Shown: piece after piece, positions 8,858 to 20,259 of the stretch | How the letters are laid out: each line of letters opens with the position of its first letter | How positions within the stretch are numbered: position 1 is the stretch's first letter | NCBI GenBank assembly: GCA_014529385.2 | Contig: CM043962.1 | Location: forward strand, 121,359,970-121,423,969 | DNA length: 64,000 bases | Origin: Adiantum capillus-veneris | Taxonomy: Eukaryota > Streptophyta > Polypodiopsida > Polypodiales > Pteridaceae | Direction of reading: 5' to 3' | The notes under the pieces: generated by a model | What the model saw: the letters and a program-made list of their open reading frames with translations, nothing else | Told to the model about the DNA's origin: nothing | Database searches by the model: none | Made by a program: the position numbers and the translations under genes

Positions 8858-11490
8858 TCCATGCTAGTACACATCGTGCAAGTTAGATATGGCATCTGCT
8901 CACACTGTGGAGACCGTCATTGAAGGTTAGGGCTTATCACACTATTTTTTTGATATGCATGCATGGCATGCCATTATTGTGGACTAATTCCACTAAAGCA
9001 TGGTTCATGATTCTGTTATACAATCAACTACTTTGTTTAGAAGGAGTTGAGGCTGGTATATTTGCTTGTGATTGTTGTATACAACTACAACGACAGGCAA
9101 TTTCTATGCTCAAGATGTTCGCAATACAAATAATTCTTTTGGTGGATACCAAATAGGCATGGCCTCACTATCAAGAAAATATTTCATGGGACAAGACGAA
9201 TATATATTAAGAGAGCCTCCTAGCAGGTAATCTCTTGTTGAGAACCCAAGAAAATCTACTGTGACTACTTTCTTTGGGGGTGTCAGAAATCATTCTCTTC
9301 TGTTTGTGTGGAGAGATATGATCCTTTTGAGATTCAATTGTGAATAAAATTACAACTTAAGAAGAGTTTTTGATTAGTTCTAGCATTGATTATATCTCTA
9401 GAAGTGGTATTTTTAGGGATATGACCCAGCTAACATACAATCACTTCATCATTGTTGAAAGTCACAGTTTCATCTCGTTGTAATTAAAAGGAAAGAAGTC
9501 CACAATTTGCCAAGCAATAGTGGACAAGTTCAACTTCCAAAGTTGATTTCAATCACTATTAGACATAGTAGATTGTGTTGGTCACCGTTGGTTGCTAGGT
9601 TCAACATTTTTCATATAGAGTCTAACCTAGGGGTTTGACATTCTCAATATTAACCAAGGGGTTTAAATTGCAAAGGCAACAACCAGGGTTACCAATGGAA
9701 TAGTACTTGATCTTCACTAATCTTTCAATTAGTGTTGCTAGGCCTTCTCAGGTGGGAGATTTGGCATGTGCATTTGACTACGAGTAAGTAAACACCATGT
9801 TCAACATCCAGGTACGCATCTAATTTGGTTTTGTTATTGAATATGTTTTGATTGAATTTTTCCAAGTAGGATGTATATGCTTCTATGCTTTCATCCATTT
9901 TGCTCTTCAGAGACATGACACGGTCATGTATAAGCAAAGTATTTTGGGCCGTAGTGTCCAAAATACATTTTTGTATTATGTAGTTATGAACCTACATGTA
10001 GGGTTTGGTTAAATTGGCACATGTTGTCACATGGGATACAACATGGTCTAGGAACTCAAGGAGTTCAATTTAGCCAGTGTGTAGTAAGGATAACAAGGGT
10101 CCCTTGCACTCATGTCATTGAGTGTTTACAATTACCTCCACCCGCAAGTACATCTCATACTTGTAGGATGTTCTTTTTCAGACATCCTATTCTGAGACAT
10201 ATTCCACATGTGGAAACTATGAGTCTTTCGGATTGACATTGATGCCCGTTATTTGAACCATGTGTCACGACTAAGTCCCTAGGTGCTAGTCAAATCCATT
10301 TACTAGAGCACTTTGAGCATGTTGTATCAAGAACAATTTCCGTGGTGGCAAAAAATTATTGGATACTTGGTAAGACTTGTTAAGATTACAAGTATTGTTA
10401 AACAACTTTAACGGATGGTTGTTTATATACGTAGCAAAGTTACGGTTTGTTACTAAACCCGTTCATTTGGTACCTAGATGTGATGGATTTTCACATTCTA
10501 TTATGGTCATTTTCATGTGGAAATTATTTACTTCTCCCCCTGTGCATCGTGAGCATAACATTAGCCATAAGCATTGGCAAGTACGACTATGGATATATAG
10601 GTTCGGATTAGTTTTTATTGAATGCATGCACATTTGGTGTTATGGGACCTAGTGTTCAGCAACGGCTGATTTGGAGCGGCATGCACATTATGACATTAGT
10701 AGCTTCTAAAGCATTTCACACTTTATGTGCAATTCTATGAATTAATTATAGGTCTATCAGTCAACAATAGAGGTCATGTGCTAGTTTGGGTGCTTGTAGA
10801 TTAACTCACTAGAGTTAATCACGATGGTTGTTCCTAAAATTAATGATATAACAACAATAATGCAAGGTATTATGATTCCTGTTTACCAGTCATTTTGGAG
10901 GACTGTCTGTAAATGGTGGGGAAATACACCCCAAAATTTTCACTTATTCAAAGAGGATAGGCAGTTTACACGTGTTAATCTTGTGCTAAAGGTTATGCTA
11001 AGAGAGTACGTTAGCACCAAGTAATCCATTTGGAAAGGTTATCTCTCTAGTTGGAATTTGCTTACCATGAAGCAAAGCATGTAGAGAGACTAAGTTTAGC
11101 CTCTTCATGTTTAGATCAGGTTCTCAACCTTGAACACCGGTTATGGTGGGGTTGTTTATTGATGAAGAATGATCTAAATTAAGGGGACTTATACTTTGTT
11201 GATGAGTTACGTCGGCCAACTACTTTCATGGAAAGTGAAAAGAGGTACTCTTTTATATACACCTTAGTTGCAATAACTCGTTTAGCACACTCAAGTGAGT
11301 TCTAAATGGAATATATACGGTATTTTGGATATGGGCTAGTTCCACACGATGGTTGCAAAGGGATAACAATGTAGAAAATCATGATGTTGTTCTTGATTTC
11401 ATTGAACCTTCTACTGAAAACGGACAGCTGGATCCATGAAGGATGCCATTGCAGAAAACATTAGTGTTCTTATGAAGATATCACCACTTT
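8858..11490. other. Non-coding or heavily decayed interval
   Basis: No frame here shows a family signature. The longest open minus frame (9725-9961, 78 codons) has no motif I recognise. The right part presumably belongs to the decayed Gypsy element whose 3' end is at 11.5 kb, but I cannot assign domains to it. Confidence 0.4.
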
Positions 11491-11491
11491 T

Positions 11492-11530
11492 GTTTTTTAG
11501 GACAAAAACGCTTCTCTAAGGGAGGAGTAA
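11492..11530 (+). other. Gypsy 3' coding end with stem-loop and polypurine tract
   Basis: The stretch has a stem of gtttttt (11492-11498) and caaaaac (11503-11509) around an AGGA loop. A purine-rich tract aagggaggag and then taa follow, directly before TGTAATGCC. The same order (AGGA stem-loop, purine tract, taa, TGT) is found at the 3' ends of the Gypsy elements near 44 kb, 45 kb and 50 kb. One frame reads roughly as an acidic C-terminus with later mutations. Confidence 0.5.
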
Positions 11531-11960
11531 TGTAATGCCAAGGGCAAGCCCAGGGGGGTCATAGACCTAGGCCAAGGGCCAATTTCTAGGTGTGGACATG
11601 GGATTCTAAATATGGATGGCCAAGGGCCTATTAAAATTGTGGTAGAGTAGAGAATCCTAAAGGTAGTCCCTTGGGTCTTTCAGCAGACTTATTAATGCCT
11701 AATGCAATTAGGTATATATTATCCAAACATGAAGAGAGCGGTTCACGTGTATATAAAGAAGTGTATGACATGTAGTACTAAACCGCCACAAGACTATGCT
11801 ACTAGAGGGTGGAATATGTAACAACTTGAACCTTCTTGCAGGGAATAAGTAAATCAAGCAAATCATTTTGAAATAGAAGCCCAAGATTATGGGTTGATCT
11901 ATAATCATCTCTACGCATGAGATAAAGATGGAAAATTGTGACTGTATGCAACTTAAATTG
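11531..11960 (+). mobile_element. Probable 3' LTR start of a decayed chromovirus-like Gypsy
   Basis: TGTAATGCC follows the purine tract directly, as at the other Gypsy 3' ends in the window. A TATA-like word occurs near 11750 (gtatataaag). The right boundary is a guess: it is set where an integrase reading from a different element begins nearby. No second copy of this LTR was found in the window. Confidence 0.4.
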
Positions 11961-12003
11961 AGTATATAAAAATACTCGAACAAGCATATGCAAGTCAAGT
12001 AAG

Positions 12004-12234
12004 AGATCATTTCTCTATTGATCCAACAACCAAATCAATAATGGTTCCTGATATCTGGTGGCCTACATTGTTTATGGATGTTGATGTTTATGTCAAGTGA
12101 TGTGGTGAGTGTGAGTGCACCAAAGTGCCTCCCAAACAAGATGAAATTCCTTTATGAACTATATTAGGGACAAGAGCTTTCATGAAATGGAGAATCACAT
12201 TTGTAGGCCCATAGCTCCAACTACCTATCAACCA
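12004..12234 (+). pseudogene. Gypsy integrase fragment (zinc finger and start of core)
   Basis: Translation from 12004 gives the end of an integrase N-terminal domain: DHFS...PTTKSIM, then WWPTLFMDVDVYVK, a Cys-rich CGEC and KVPPKQDE. It then reaches the start of the catalytic core (FMKWRITFVGP). Stops fall after VYVK and after DEIPL. The fragment ends where the LTR of the Tat-like element begins at about 12235, so that element appears to have landed inside this integrase. The rest of this element was not found beyond the other LTR. Confidence 0.65.
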
Positions 12235-12590
12235 TGTTGTTGCACATAATTTGGACACCCTGTTTTTTGTCAATTTGTACACATGGATATGATTCCGTCT
12301 GTCAAAATGGAGTGTGGGATTTTGTTTTATGGTTGTTTGAGGTTGCTTTAACAAGAACATGTACATGTAGGGAAGTTGCTTGACTAGCGCCATTGGTGAG
12401 TTGCTGTAAGTGCCTCTTTGTGAGTTTTTGAAGTGTGGCTTATATATAACTGAAACTCATGTAAAAATGTAAAAAGTTCAGCCAAATATCAAAAAATTTC
12501 ATGTTTTGGGTCTTTGTGCTTCCTTGATGCTTTTGGATGTAGTTTTGTGCCCTCACCTTGTCTTCTCTACTTGTAGTCGTACCAAGACAG
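12235..12590 (+). mobile_element. 5' LTR of the Tat-like element
   Basis: The LTR starts near tgttgttgcac and shares long stretches with 18640-19040: the ttggacaccc phrase, ttttttgtcaatttgta, a gaagttgcttgactagc block, and the closing ctttgtgcttccttgatgct. A TATA-like ttatatataac sits near 12440. The right end is approximate. No clear primer site follows. Confidence 0.65.
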
Positions 12591-13125
12591 CTTCCTGTTT
12601 ACGCTAATTTTGCATATAACGGGGTGTGGAGTCAATTACGATCATCTTCAATATTCTTGCCAATCATTTTTCTAGATTTCTTTCAAGCTTTAAAGTATCC
12701 CAATTGGAATTATACTCTTCAAGTTACAACTAGTTCTCTGCAAGGTTATGGCTATGACAACTTAGTGGAAAATTGTGTGTACACAGATTGGGATGGCATG
12801 TATCTATCAATTGTGGAACCAATGTTGAAATTTTAGGTTTATTATATTCAATTGTGGAAGGGGAGGCCCTTGTCTTCATATGCATTGGTCAGTATGCGTT
12901 GTAAATCTGTGCTCTCACAGGGTTTTGCCCCTCTTTGTTGTGGTCCTTTGGGTGGACATGCACTTGTAAATTCCCAAGGGAGAATATGTCTTTTGTTTGG
13001 GGTTAACTGAGAGATCCTTTGGTAGATTTTTTTAGTATTGAGGTTGAAGTTTGAATGCTCTTGGGCTATATATCTATAGAGATGTCCCACTTTTTCTTTT
13101 GCCTAAAAGTATTTTGGTGTCCGCC
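12591..13125 (+). other. Leader between LTR and gag
   Basis: I see no domain in this AT-rich stretch, which would be the untranslated leader of the element. The gag start at 13126 has a good plant context (ccgccATGg). Confidence 0.45.
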
Positions 13126-14455
13126 ATGGAGGAATCACTTCATGATACTAATTTACAAGTTTTGGAAGACATAGCATTTAGTATTTCAATGTTTAATGGA
13201 AAGGAAATTGAAAGTTCCAGAGGTTTCATTGAGAAAATGGAGTTTTCTTACATTCTTGCTGACAAGCAGGACCTAATGTTGGTGCTACAAATCTTTTACT
13301 TTTGTTTGAAGGGAGATGCTAGAGAATGGTTGAAAAGATACACAAAGAAGTTGCAATCAGCCCAACCTACTCAACATATGACCATAAAATGGTAAGACGT
13401 GCTTTTCTTACACACATTTAATAGGTGGAAGATTTACAACAAGTATGGCAATCTATTCAAAGATTAGTGCAAGTTGAAGGGCATATCAGAAAAAACTTTG
13501 TGAAGGCATTCAATGCATTATGGACAAAGTGGTGTACATCTTTGGGGGACTGAAATTCCTCCGGCCATGTTAAAGTAGGAAAAGTTTCTTGCAAGCTTGA
13601 GATGATGCCTACACTAAAAGGTGGAGCTCAAGCAGCCAAAAACATTTGAAGAGGCGGTTGAAATTGCAAAGAATAAATAATGTAAAGCAAAGTGCTTTGG
13701 TCAACTTGAAATCAATATGGATCCAAAGGTTGAAGTGAAAGTTGCAAAGAAACCAAGGGTCCTCACCAAAGATCCAGGCTATGATCAACAAGATTCTCTT
13801 GATGTGAATGATTTGTGCTAGGAGATGCAGGAGGCGGTAGGCTTCTGAAGAATCTCAATGTACATATGATGGGAGGTGGAAGAGGTCAAAGATATGGATA
13901 TGGTCATGGCTATGGAAGCAATGAGGGGTTTACAGGTGGTGGAGGAAGAGGTATGACTAGAAGAGGGGATATGTTTCAATGCTACAATTGTGATGTTTCC
14001 TTTTTCTTCACAAATTCCTTCTCAAGCTCAAGATTATGGTATTTAAATTAAAAGTGAAGTAAGACAAGTGGTTTGGCAACTAAAGAGAAGGGAAAGAAAA
14101 TCTGGTAAGCATAATCCATTTGGAGAAAGATAGTGATAATTCAGGAGCTATTTTGATGCTTGTAGATAAGAGGGCTATAAGAGATCATGACACAATTGAT
14201 GCAATCCCTAGCCATAAAAGAGGGAAACATGCTGAAACAAGTATAGGTAAAGAGAAGAAGAAGAGGAAACCCAAGCAACATTACAATGCATCCGATTTTC
14301 CTTTGGGAGGAGGGCAACCAAATTATAGTTTTAGGATTGATTTGGTGAGAAGAAAGGTTGATGTTACCTTTGGTCAACTCATGGAAATGTGTCCTAAGTT
14401 AAAGAGGCAATTGAAGTATGTGCTGGATGTAATCTCTGGTGAGAAAAAAGGTTGA
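13126..14455 (+). pseudogene. gag pseudogene of the Tat-like element
   Basis: The first 89 codons (13126-13395) read like a Gypsy capsid: MEESLHDTN..., then ISMFNGKEIE, LKGDAREWLKRY, and a stop. Later pieces in shifted frames include a glycine/arginine/tyrosine-rich tail (13815-13970, GGGRGQRYGYGHGYG) and a broken zinc knuckle of which only CYNC remains. A lysine-rich segment at 14120-14455 ends in a leucine-rich TFGQLMEMCPKLKRQLK motif, typical of the spacer before Tat protease. A short coding duplication (VDVTFGQL) recurs about 94 bp later, at 14450. Confidence 0.65.
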
Positions 14456-14975
14456 TGTTATGTTTGGTCAACTCATAAAAATGTATTATCAAGGAAAATT
14501 TGGATTTTCAAAGGGCCCCTTAATGGAGGTTTGACTTTGCCTCTCTTGTCCAAAGTGGGCAACCCGGAGAAGTATATAAACACTTTGTCAAAACCCTATC
14601 AACTAACATATCATTGAAAAGATCTTAGAAAGTAATTTTTAAATCCACAAACTCTGACAAATTTGGAGTTGATTTGTAGAAGTTATGGCCTCCTGACTGA
14701 AGCTGAAATGTGGGGAGAGATTCCATTTGTAAGACGGAGTTGTGACATCAAAAAATGGAATCTTCTAGAATATAAGGAATCTGATGGCATGCTATATATC
14801 AATGGATAAATTTCGATGAGTACATTCTAAATCCAAAATGTTCAACAAGTTTTGATTTCATTTGTAAAAAATTTATTGAGTGCCCGTTTTGGACAAGAGG
14901 GAGAAAGTCAAAGTCCTTATAAGGGCCATTTGAGAGTCCAAAATTTCCCTAATTCCTAAGTTAAAGAGGAAAATT
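14456..14975 (+). other. Decayed gag-protease spacer
   Basis: This stretch is broken in all frames. Apart from the second copy of the VDV.FGQL phrase at its left end, I see no domain here. Confidence 0.4.
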
Positions 14976-15317
14976 ATGTTTAGGGGGTCTGTAAGAGTCC
15001 TATCTTTGAATGAGCTACTTGATAAATGCCCTATTGTGGATGTATGGCATAAGAGGAAGTGCATTGGAGAGGCTTATATTGATGGAGGTGCACATGTATG
15101 CATTATCACTCAAGCTTGTGTATCAAAGTTGGGACTCAATATGGTGAAGAATTTAGGTTTTTGTATAAATCTTGCAAACCAATCAAGGGTGAAGTGTTTG
15201 GGAGTTATAAAGGACTTGGAGTTGGATACATTTGATATTAAAGGGTTGGTCAATTGTCATGTTATACCCATGGGTGTTGATGCTTTTCCTCTGATTCTTG
15301 GAAGACCATGGTTATAA
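14976..15317 (+). pseudogene. Retropepsin (aspartic protease) remnant
   Basis: This open stretch of 113 codons covers a full retropepsin fold. It has the active-site region AYIDGGAHVCI, a hydrophobic middle (CLGVIKDLELD), and the conserved C-terminal ILGRPWL. The active site reads D-G-G where D-T-G or D-S-G is usual. It lies between gag and RT as expected. It is not joined in frame to its neighbours. Confidence 0.75.
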
Positions 15318-15395
15318 GCAACCAAAGTTGTACATAATTCATGACACGATACCATCACTCTCTACAATAGAAGAGGTGATAAGAAGAGGTTTGGA

Positions 15396-15760
15396 ATGGC
15401 TGACAAGAAATTTTTGGATGCTGACTTTGATGATCAAGATGATGAAGAAGAGTACTTAAGTGAAGGAGAAGACAATGGAGATGATGGCAGAGAGGTGGAA
15501 GATAGCAGTGATAGTTATGTAGTTGTTTCTTGTTTCTTGAAGAAGAGCATCATGAGAAACAAATATTTCTTTGCCTTGAAGAAGAGGGTGATGAGAAACA
15601 AAGATTTCTTTGGCTTATGGAGGATAAGGATATCTCTTGAAGATAGCAGTGATAGTGATGTAGATGTTTCTTGAAGAATAGTGTGATGAAAAACAAAGAT
15701 TTCTTTGCCTTATGGAGAATGAGGATCTACCTTGTCTTTATGAGAAAATCGAAGAGCTGA
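15396..15760 (+). pseudogene. Acidic protease-RT linker with internal duplications
   Basis: The segment encodes an Asp/Glu/Ser-rich stretch (DDQDDEEEYLSEGEDNGDDG) followed by repeats of MRNKDFFGLW-like and EDSSDSDVDVS-like phrases. At DNA level the phrase atgagaaacaaagatttcttt recurs three times with small changes, and the SSDS block twice, about 150 bp apart. I infer local tandem duplication in a low-constraint linker. Confidence 0.55.
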
Positions 15761-15939
15761 TGCAATCCAAGGTCTAATCTAGCATCAAACAGGACCTGAT
15801 TCAGAGCATGTTGTCTCTAGATTTGACTAATCATGAAAAGTTGATACAAAAATTTCTCAATTTATTCATCATCTCTTATGACTAAATTAGATTTTTCAAA
15901 GGAGATAAAATCAACGTTACATTTAATAAAGGAGCTCAA

Positions 15940-16620
15940 CTTGTATGCCAAAATCTAGGTAGGATGGGACAGGTGCAACTTAATGCTTTAAAGAAAGAGG
16001 TAAACAAGCTTAAAGCAAGTTTTATATGTCCTTTGAGTACTGTACAATGGGTGAGTCCTATCATTATCACACCCAAGAAGGATATAAAGTGAAGAATTTG
16101 TGTTGATTTAAGACTCTAAATGCAAACATGAAGAGAGATCCATACCCTCTTCCTTCCATAGATGACATACTCGATTCTACTGCCGGTCATGAGAGGTATA
16201 GTGTATGTGATAGATCCTCTGGATATTTTCAGCTTACCTTGCTCCAAAGGATCAAAAGAAGACCACCTTTATCACACAATGGGGATTATTTTGTTAAGTT
16301 GTTCTTCCTTTTGGTCTTATGAATGGTTGTGCTTGGTACCAAAAGCAAGTCAATAACACATTCTCTCCCTTTCTTAGCAAGTTTGTGAAGGATCTCATTG
16401 ATGAATTTTATGTTTATAGCACTAGAAAGGATCATCGTTCAAAGCTTGAGATTACATTGAAGAAATATGATGATAGTGGAGGTCACCTCAGCCCAAGGAA
16501 TTGTCATCTTGCTCAACTAAGAGTGAAGTTTTTGGGACAAAGTGAAGGCTTTGGTGCTCCTCCCATCATCTAAAGATACCAAAAAAATTGCTAATTTTTC
16601 GTTCCTTTGTCCTCTCTACT
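15940..16620 (+). pseudogene. Reverse transcriptase remnant
   Basis: Recognisable RT motifs appear in shifting frames: EEVNKLKASFI, VQWVSPIIITPKKD, RICVDLR, DPYPLPSIDDILD, a Y...CDRSSGYFQ segment, and later FVKDLIDEFYVYS in place of the usual YxDD-containing strand. Several frameshifts and stops interrupt it. It sits between protease and RNase H, as in Gypsy. Confidence 0.7.
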
Positions 16621-16689
16621 TCTTTACCGTCTACAAAAAGTAGCAACATTGGATCCTCTACAATGGACCAATGAATGTGAAGAGGTGTT

Positions 16690-17110
16690 TCAAGGCATGA
16701 AGGAAATTCTTGGTTCTCTTCCAACTATGCAAAGCTCCTAATTGGAATAAAGAGTTTTATGTGAATCCATCAGTAGGTGAGGATGCTATTGGATCTTTGT
16801 TTCTTCAACGAGGTAACAACTCCGACTACATGAAGCCTATTTATTGTGCTAGCAGGGTCAAACTAGAGGTGGAAAGAGGTTATATAAGGCGGAGCTCATC
16901 ATGTTGAGTGTAATTTATGCATGTAGAACAGTTAGGCACTACCTTATTCCCAAAACTTTCACATTCCTCATTGGTTACACTCTTCTACCTCAATTGGTAA
17001 ATAGACCTACCTTACCAAAGAGACTCACGAAATGGATTGTGGAGCTACGAGAATTCCAATTCTCTTTTCTTGTTGAGGAAAGTACAAGGGCTACATTAGC
17101 TGATTTTCTT
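16690..17110 (+). pseudogene. RNase H (RT-associated) remnant
   Basis: Pieces of the RT-linked RNase H are visible: PNWNKEFYVNPSVGEDAIGSL (motif start), KPIYCASR, then LSVIYACRTVRHYLI and FSFLVEESTRATLADFLT. The catalytic Asp of the usual V-D-A-S motif is replaced (VNPS). Confidence 0.65.
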
Positions 17111-17179
17111 ACTTATAAAGAAATCCATCTTCTTATCAAGAAGGATGCAGTGAAGAAGCAACACATAGAATCTCTTGAC

Positions 17180-17400
17180 ACAGACAATGCTTATATAATG
17201 TTTTTTGGTGGCTCTTACAAGAAAGATCATTGTGAAGCTAATGGGGGTGTTGTATGCTATAACACTCTACGTAATTTGGTGACCAAAAGGAGTTTGAAGC
17301 TTATAGAACACAGCAACAATGAAGCTGAGTATGCTACAAACGGGTATGCTTCCTTTAGAGTTGGAGAAATCAAAGAAGTATGCCTTTCTTCGTTGTGCCA
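17180..17400 (+). pseudogene. Second RNase H-like segment (aRH, Tat hallmark)
   Basis: After the first RNase H the frame continues into YIMFFGGSYKKD...GGVVCYNTLRN...HSNNEAEYA. This matches the layout of the archaeal-like RNase H of Tat elements (FDGS...NGAG...NNEAEY). The first catalytic Asp reads Gly (FGGS), so the domain would be inactive. Its position between RNase H and integrase supports assignment to Tat. Confidence 0.65.
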
Positions 17401-17469
17401 AAAGGTATGTGCTGCTTGGTGATACCTTGTATATGAGAGGGACTAATCTTTTGATGAAAAGGTGCCATG

Positions 17470-18120
17470 TAAAGAGAAAATTTATAGAATTTTAGAGGAG
17501 AGTCATAAGGGTTCTTGTGGTGTTCATTTTTCTTCAAAGATCACTTTGCATAAAATCTTATAGGAGGGATATGTGGCCAAGCATCTAGTGTGATGTTCAT
17601 TATTGGTGCAAGTCTTGTAAAGAGTGCCAAAGAGGAACCATTGTGGCATATGATGTGTTTGAGAAGTGGGGTATTAATGCAACATGCCCGTCACCTATAA
17701 TAGCTAGAGATAAATGTTACATATTGTTGTTGACTATCTATACAGGTGGGCCAAAACCAAAGTTGTTAAGCAGATCATAGGTTCCCAATTTTTATATGAA
17801 GATGCTTGCTACAAATTTGGCATGCCATTGGAGCTACCTTCTAACAAGGGTCCAGGTTTCACGGGAGATTTGGGGGATTATATATCTATGCAAGAAGCTT
17901 TATGTGCGTCACGGGTTTACTACTTCCTATTATCCCCAATATAATGGAATGAATGAGAGGTTTAACAGAAAACTCATGAGGATTCTTACAAAGATGACAA
18001 TAAATAATGTGAAGACTTGGGATTTAGAGCTACCTTGTGCTCTATTGGCCTATAGGATTACCATCAAGTCAGGTATTGGTTTCTCTCCCTTCAACTTAGT
18101 TTTTGACTTTGCTTCTAATT
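17470..18120 (+). pseudogene. Integrase remnant of the Tat-like element
   Basis: The N-terminal zinc-finger region is visible in pieces (ILEESHKGSCGVHFS, then HYWCKSC.ECQRG). It is followed by core fragments (VFEKWGIN, TIYTGGPK, YKFGMPLELPSNKGPGF, YYPQYNGMNERFNRKLM). The region ends with a C-terminal part (WDLELPCALLAYRI, GFSPFNLVFDFA). Frameshifts separate the pieces, and the DDE core is incomplete. Confidence 0.7.
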
Positions 18121-18618
18121 GAAGTGGAGATACCAGCTTTGAGGCTGATGTTAAAGCTTGAGAATGAGCATGATGATGGAATCAAAGAGAGGCTTTTGTA
18201 TTTGCATTGTGCACAATTGGATAGGTTGCTTGGTTTTGAGCATTATGAAGAGATATTAAAGAACAACCAAGAAAATACAAATGAGAAGGTGAAGAACAAG
18301 ACATCAAGATGGGTGGCATGGTTTTCTTCATTAAAACAACAAGCTTGATAATAATAGAAGAAATTTCAAATCAAGTGGCAAGGTTTTTTCTTGGTCTTAA
18401 ACAGGTTTCCAAATAGCACATATCAACTTACTGACTTGGATGGTACCCCACATAAAGCACGTGTGAATGGATTTAGGTTGAAGAAGTATGTTGCAAGTTT
18501 GATGACTGTGATTGAGAGCGAGTCTCCATTTGCAGATAGTGTGGATGATTATGAAGATGAAATGAAGACTCCATCATCTGGCTTACATGTTCTCTTTTCT
18601 ACTGCTGATCATGAATGA
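18121..18618 (+). pseudogene. Integrase C-terminal region
   Basis: The frames read first a helical ERLLYLHCAQLDRL region and then NRFPNSTYQLTDLDGTPHKARVNGFRLKKY. The latter is the typical C-terminal barrel of Tat and related Gypsy integrases. An acidic tail ends at 18618, just before the 3' LTR. Confidence 0.7.
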
Positions 18619-18639
18619 TCCAGCTGGTGTGGAAAACTA

Positions 18640-19042
18640 TGTCATGCACATTTTGGACACCCCATTTTTTGTCAATTTGTATATATGGACATGACTCCAT
18701 GTGTTAAAAGGGAGTGTGGCTTTCTTAGCTTGCTATAGCATAAACATATATATATAGGGTGACTCGCTTGGCTAGCACCAGCTGGAGGGTTTTTGTAAGT
18801 TCCCATTAGTGAGTTTCTTGAAGTGGGACTTGTTTATAACTAAAACTCATGTGAAGTTGCTTGACTAGCACTAGCTAGCAGGTTGTCATAAGTGTTGTAA
18901 GTTCTCGTTAGTGATTTTTTGAAGAGTGACTTGTATATAGCTAAAACTCATTGAAAAACATATATTTTTTTATGAAAAATTAGTTTTTGAGTCGTTGTGC
19001 CTCCTTCATGCTTTGGGATGCAATTTTTTTTTACCATCGCCT

Positions 19043-19089
<47 letters not shown>

Positions 19090-19092
19090 CAT
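18640..19092 (+). mobile_element. 3' LTR of the Tat-like element, with internal duplication
   Basis: The LTR begins tgtcatgcac after a purine-rich tggaaaa. It shares its start and end with the left LTR. It carries two copies of a block of about 95 bp (roughly 18765-18853 and 18854-18951: gcttgactagcac...agtgactt.tatata..taaaactcat) where the left LTR has one. A (CT)20 array at 19047-19086 sits near its right end. The right boundary is approximate. Confidence 0.6.
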
Positions 19093-19449
19093 CAAGTTCA
19101 ATGATTTTGCAGTTTTTGTTTGTATGTTGGTATTGATTTCTCACTTGGAGTGTCCAAGCCTATAATATTAGTATCACAGCTCAAAAAGATTCTTCTTTTA
19201 CGAAGGATCTGATCCCTTTTGCAGCACAGATGGGTTCTCACTGAGAATCTGGCAGAAACACACCCATGTGCAGGGAGATGAAGAAAATTTGACACCCAAC
19301 ACGAGAATTGAAGAAACAACTGAGGTTTAAGCAAATTTTGGTCGAGGAATTTTGCAAGAGAGGAGTACAAACGTCAATTGCAGGTTGATACATGTGTAAA
19401 AAGATTGAATAATGTTAACAGCGGCTAACACAGGCTACACCAATTATGC

Positions 19450-20239
19450 ACCAAGCTGTAGATGTGCTATAGTGCACAATATTTCCTTTTCATTGTATAG
19501 GGCCTTGGGCTCATTTAGGAGTTCCAAAGTTGTATAAGTCTAGGCTAAAGAGCTCAACTTTATCCCATAGTTGAAGGGTTTGAGGCCCAAAGCTATAAAA
19601 GAGCCCTATGCTTAATGAGAAGTCATTCTTGGGTGAGTTCTTCTCTTTGTAGAGTGGATGGTCATGAAGCTCATGGGCTTTCCATGCCCATGTAGCTCTC
19701 AATTACACTTTCTTTTTTATTAGTCTTCTTTGTTTGATTGTGTGGAGTGAGATTGTATTAGTGTGATGGTAGATCTCTAATCCCTTTTTTGAGTTAGTCT
19801 ATTCTATCCACACCATTGGCCATGGTGTGTGAGGGCTATGCCTTCCTTCTCTTCATCTCTCTCTACAAGGTGTACGGTTAGTGTGTGTGCATACGTAGTC
19901 GCATTGAGGGGTTGTGCTGGAATGGACACACTAATACGGAGTAGGTATTTTAATTGCATGCTTGTGTAGTTGTGTGATTAAGAGTTGTGAATAGAGTGAT
20001 TGATGTGAGAGGTTAATTTCAACCACATGATTGTGTGCAAGTGATTAGTAAGTAGGAATGTGTGGTTGATTATAGGAAGCCCTTTCCATGGCTTCTCTCT
20101 ATGATGAGTAGAAGGATCCATTGAATCTTCTATGTCTATACATCCTAGGGTCGTGCTTCCATGCCCTAGCCAGGTTGTCGATCCACGATTTGACAATTTT
20201 GTGGGTTGCGATTAGGTCGTGCTACAACGCCTCCCTACA
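19450..20239 (+). mobile_element. Probable 5' LTR of a Tat/Athila-type Gypsy
   Basis: The right end is well placed: ...ccctaca, two bases, then a tRNA-Asp-type primer site at 20242. A good TATA box lies at about 19594 (gctataaaagagcc). The left boundary is inferred from size and a TG near 19450. No matching 3' LTR was found in the window. Confidence 0.55.
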
Positions 20240-20241
20240 TT

Positions 20242-20259
20242 TGGTGCCGTTGCCGGGGA
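20242..20259 (+). promoter_or_regulatory. Primer binding site, tRNA-Asp type
   Basis: The 18 bases tggtgccgttgccgggga differ in one base from the primer site of plant Athila/Tat elements, which is complementary to the 3' end of tRNA-Asp. It stands two bases after an LTR ending in CA. Confidence 0.8.

Larger units (their letters stand above)
12235..19092 (+). mobile_element. Decayed Tat-like Ty3/Gypsy element with two RNase H regions
   Basis: Two related terminal regions (about 12235-12590 and 18640-19092) flank Gypsy-type gag, protease, RT, RNase H, a second RNase H-like segment, and integrase, in that order. A second (archaeal-like) RNase H between the first RNase H and integrase is an established mark of the plant Tat lineage. 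The coding region is broken by many stops and frameshifts, so the element is dead. The LTRs differ by an internal duplication and by a microsatellite, which also points to age. I found no clean target duplication. Confidence 0.75.

Noticed and set aside
9725-9961. 78-codon minus frame as a gag fragment
   Set aside because: No capsid or zinc-knuckle motif and no coding neighbours on that strand.
19169-19182. Primer site tagtatcacagctc
   Set aside because: Two mismatches to the tRNA-Met site and no CA-ending LTR directly before it. Kept only as a hint in the findings.
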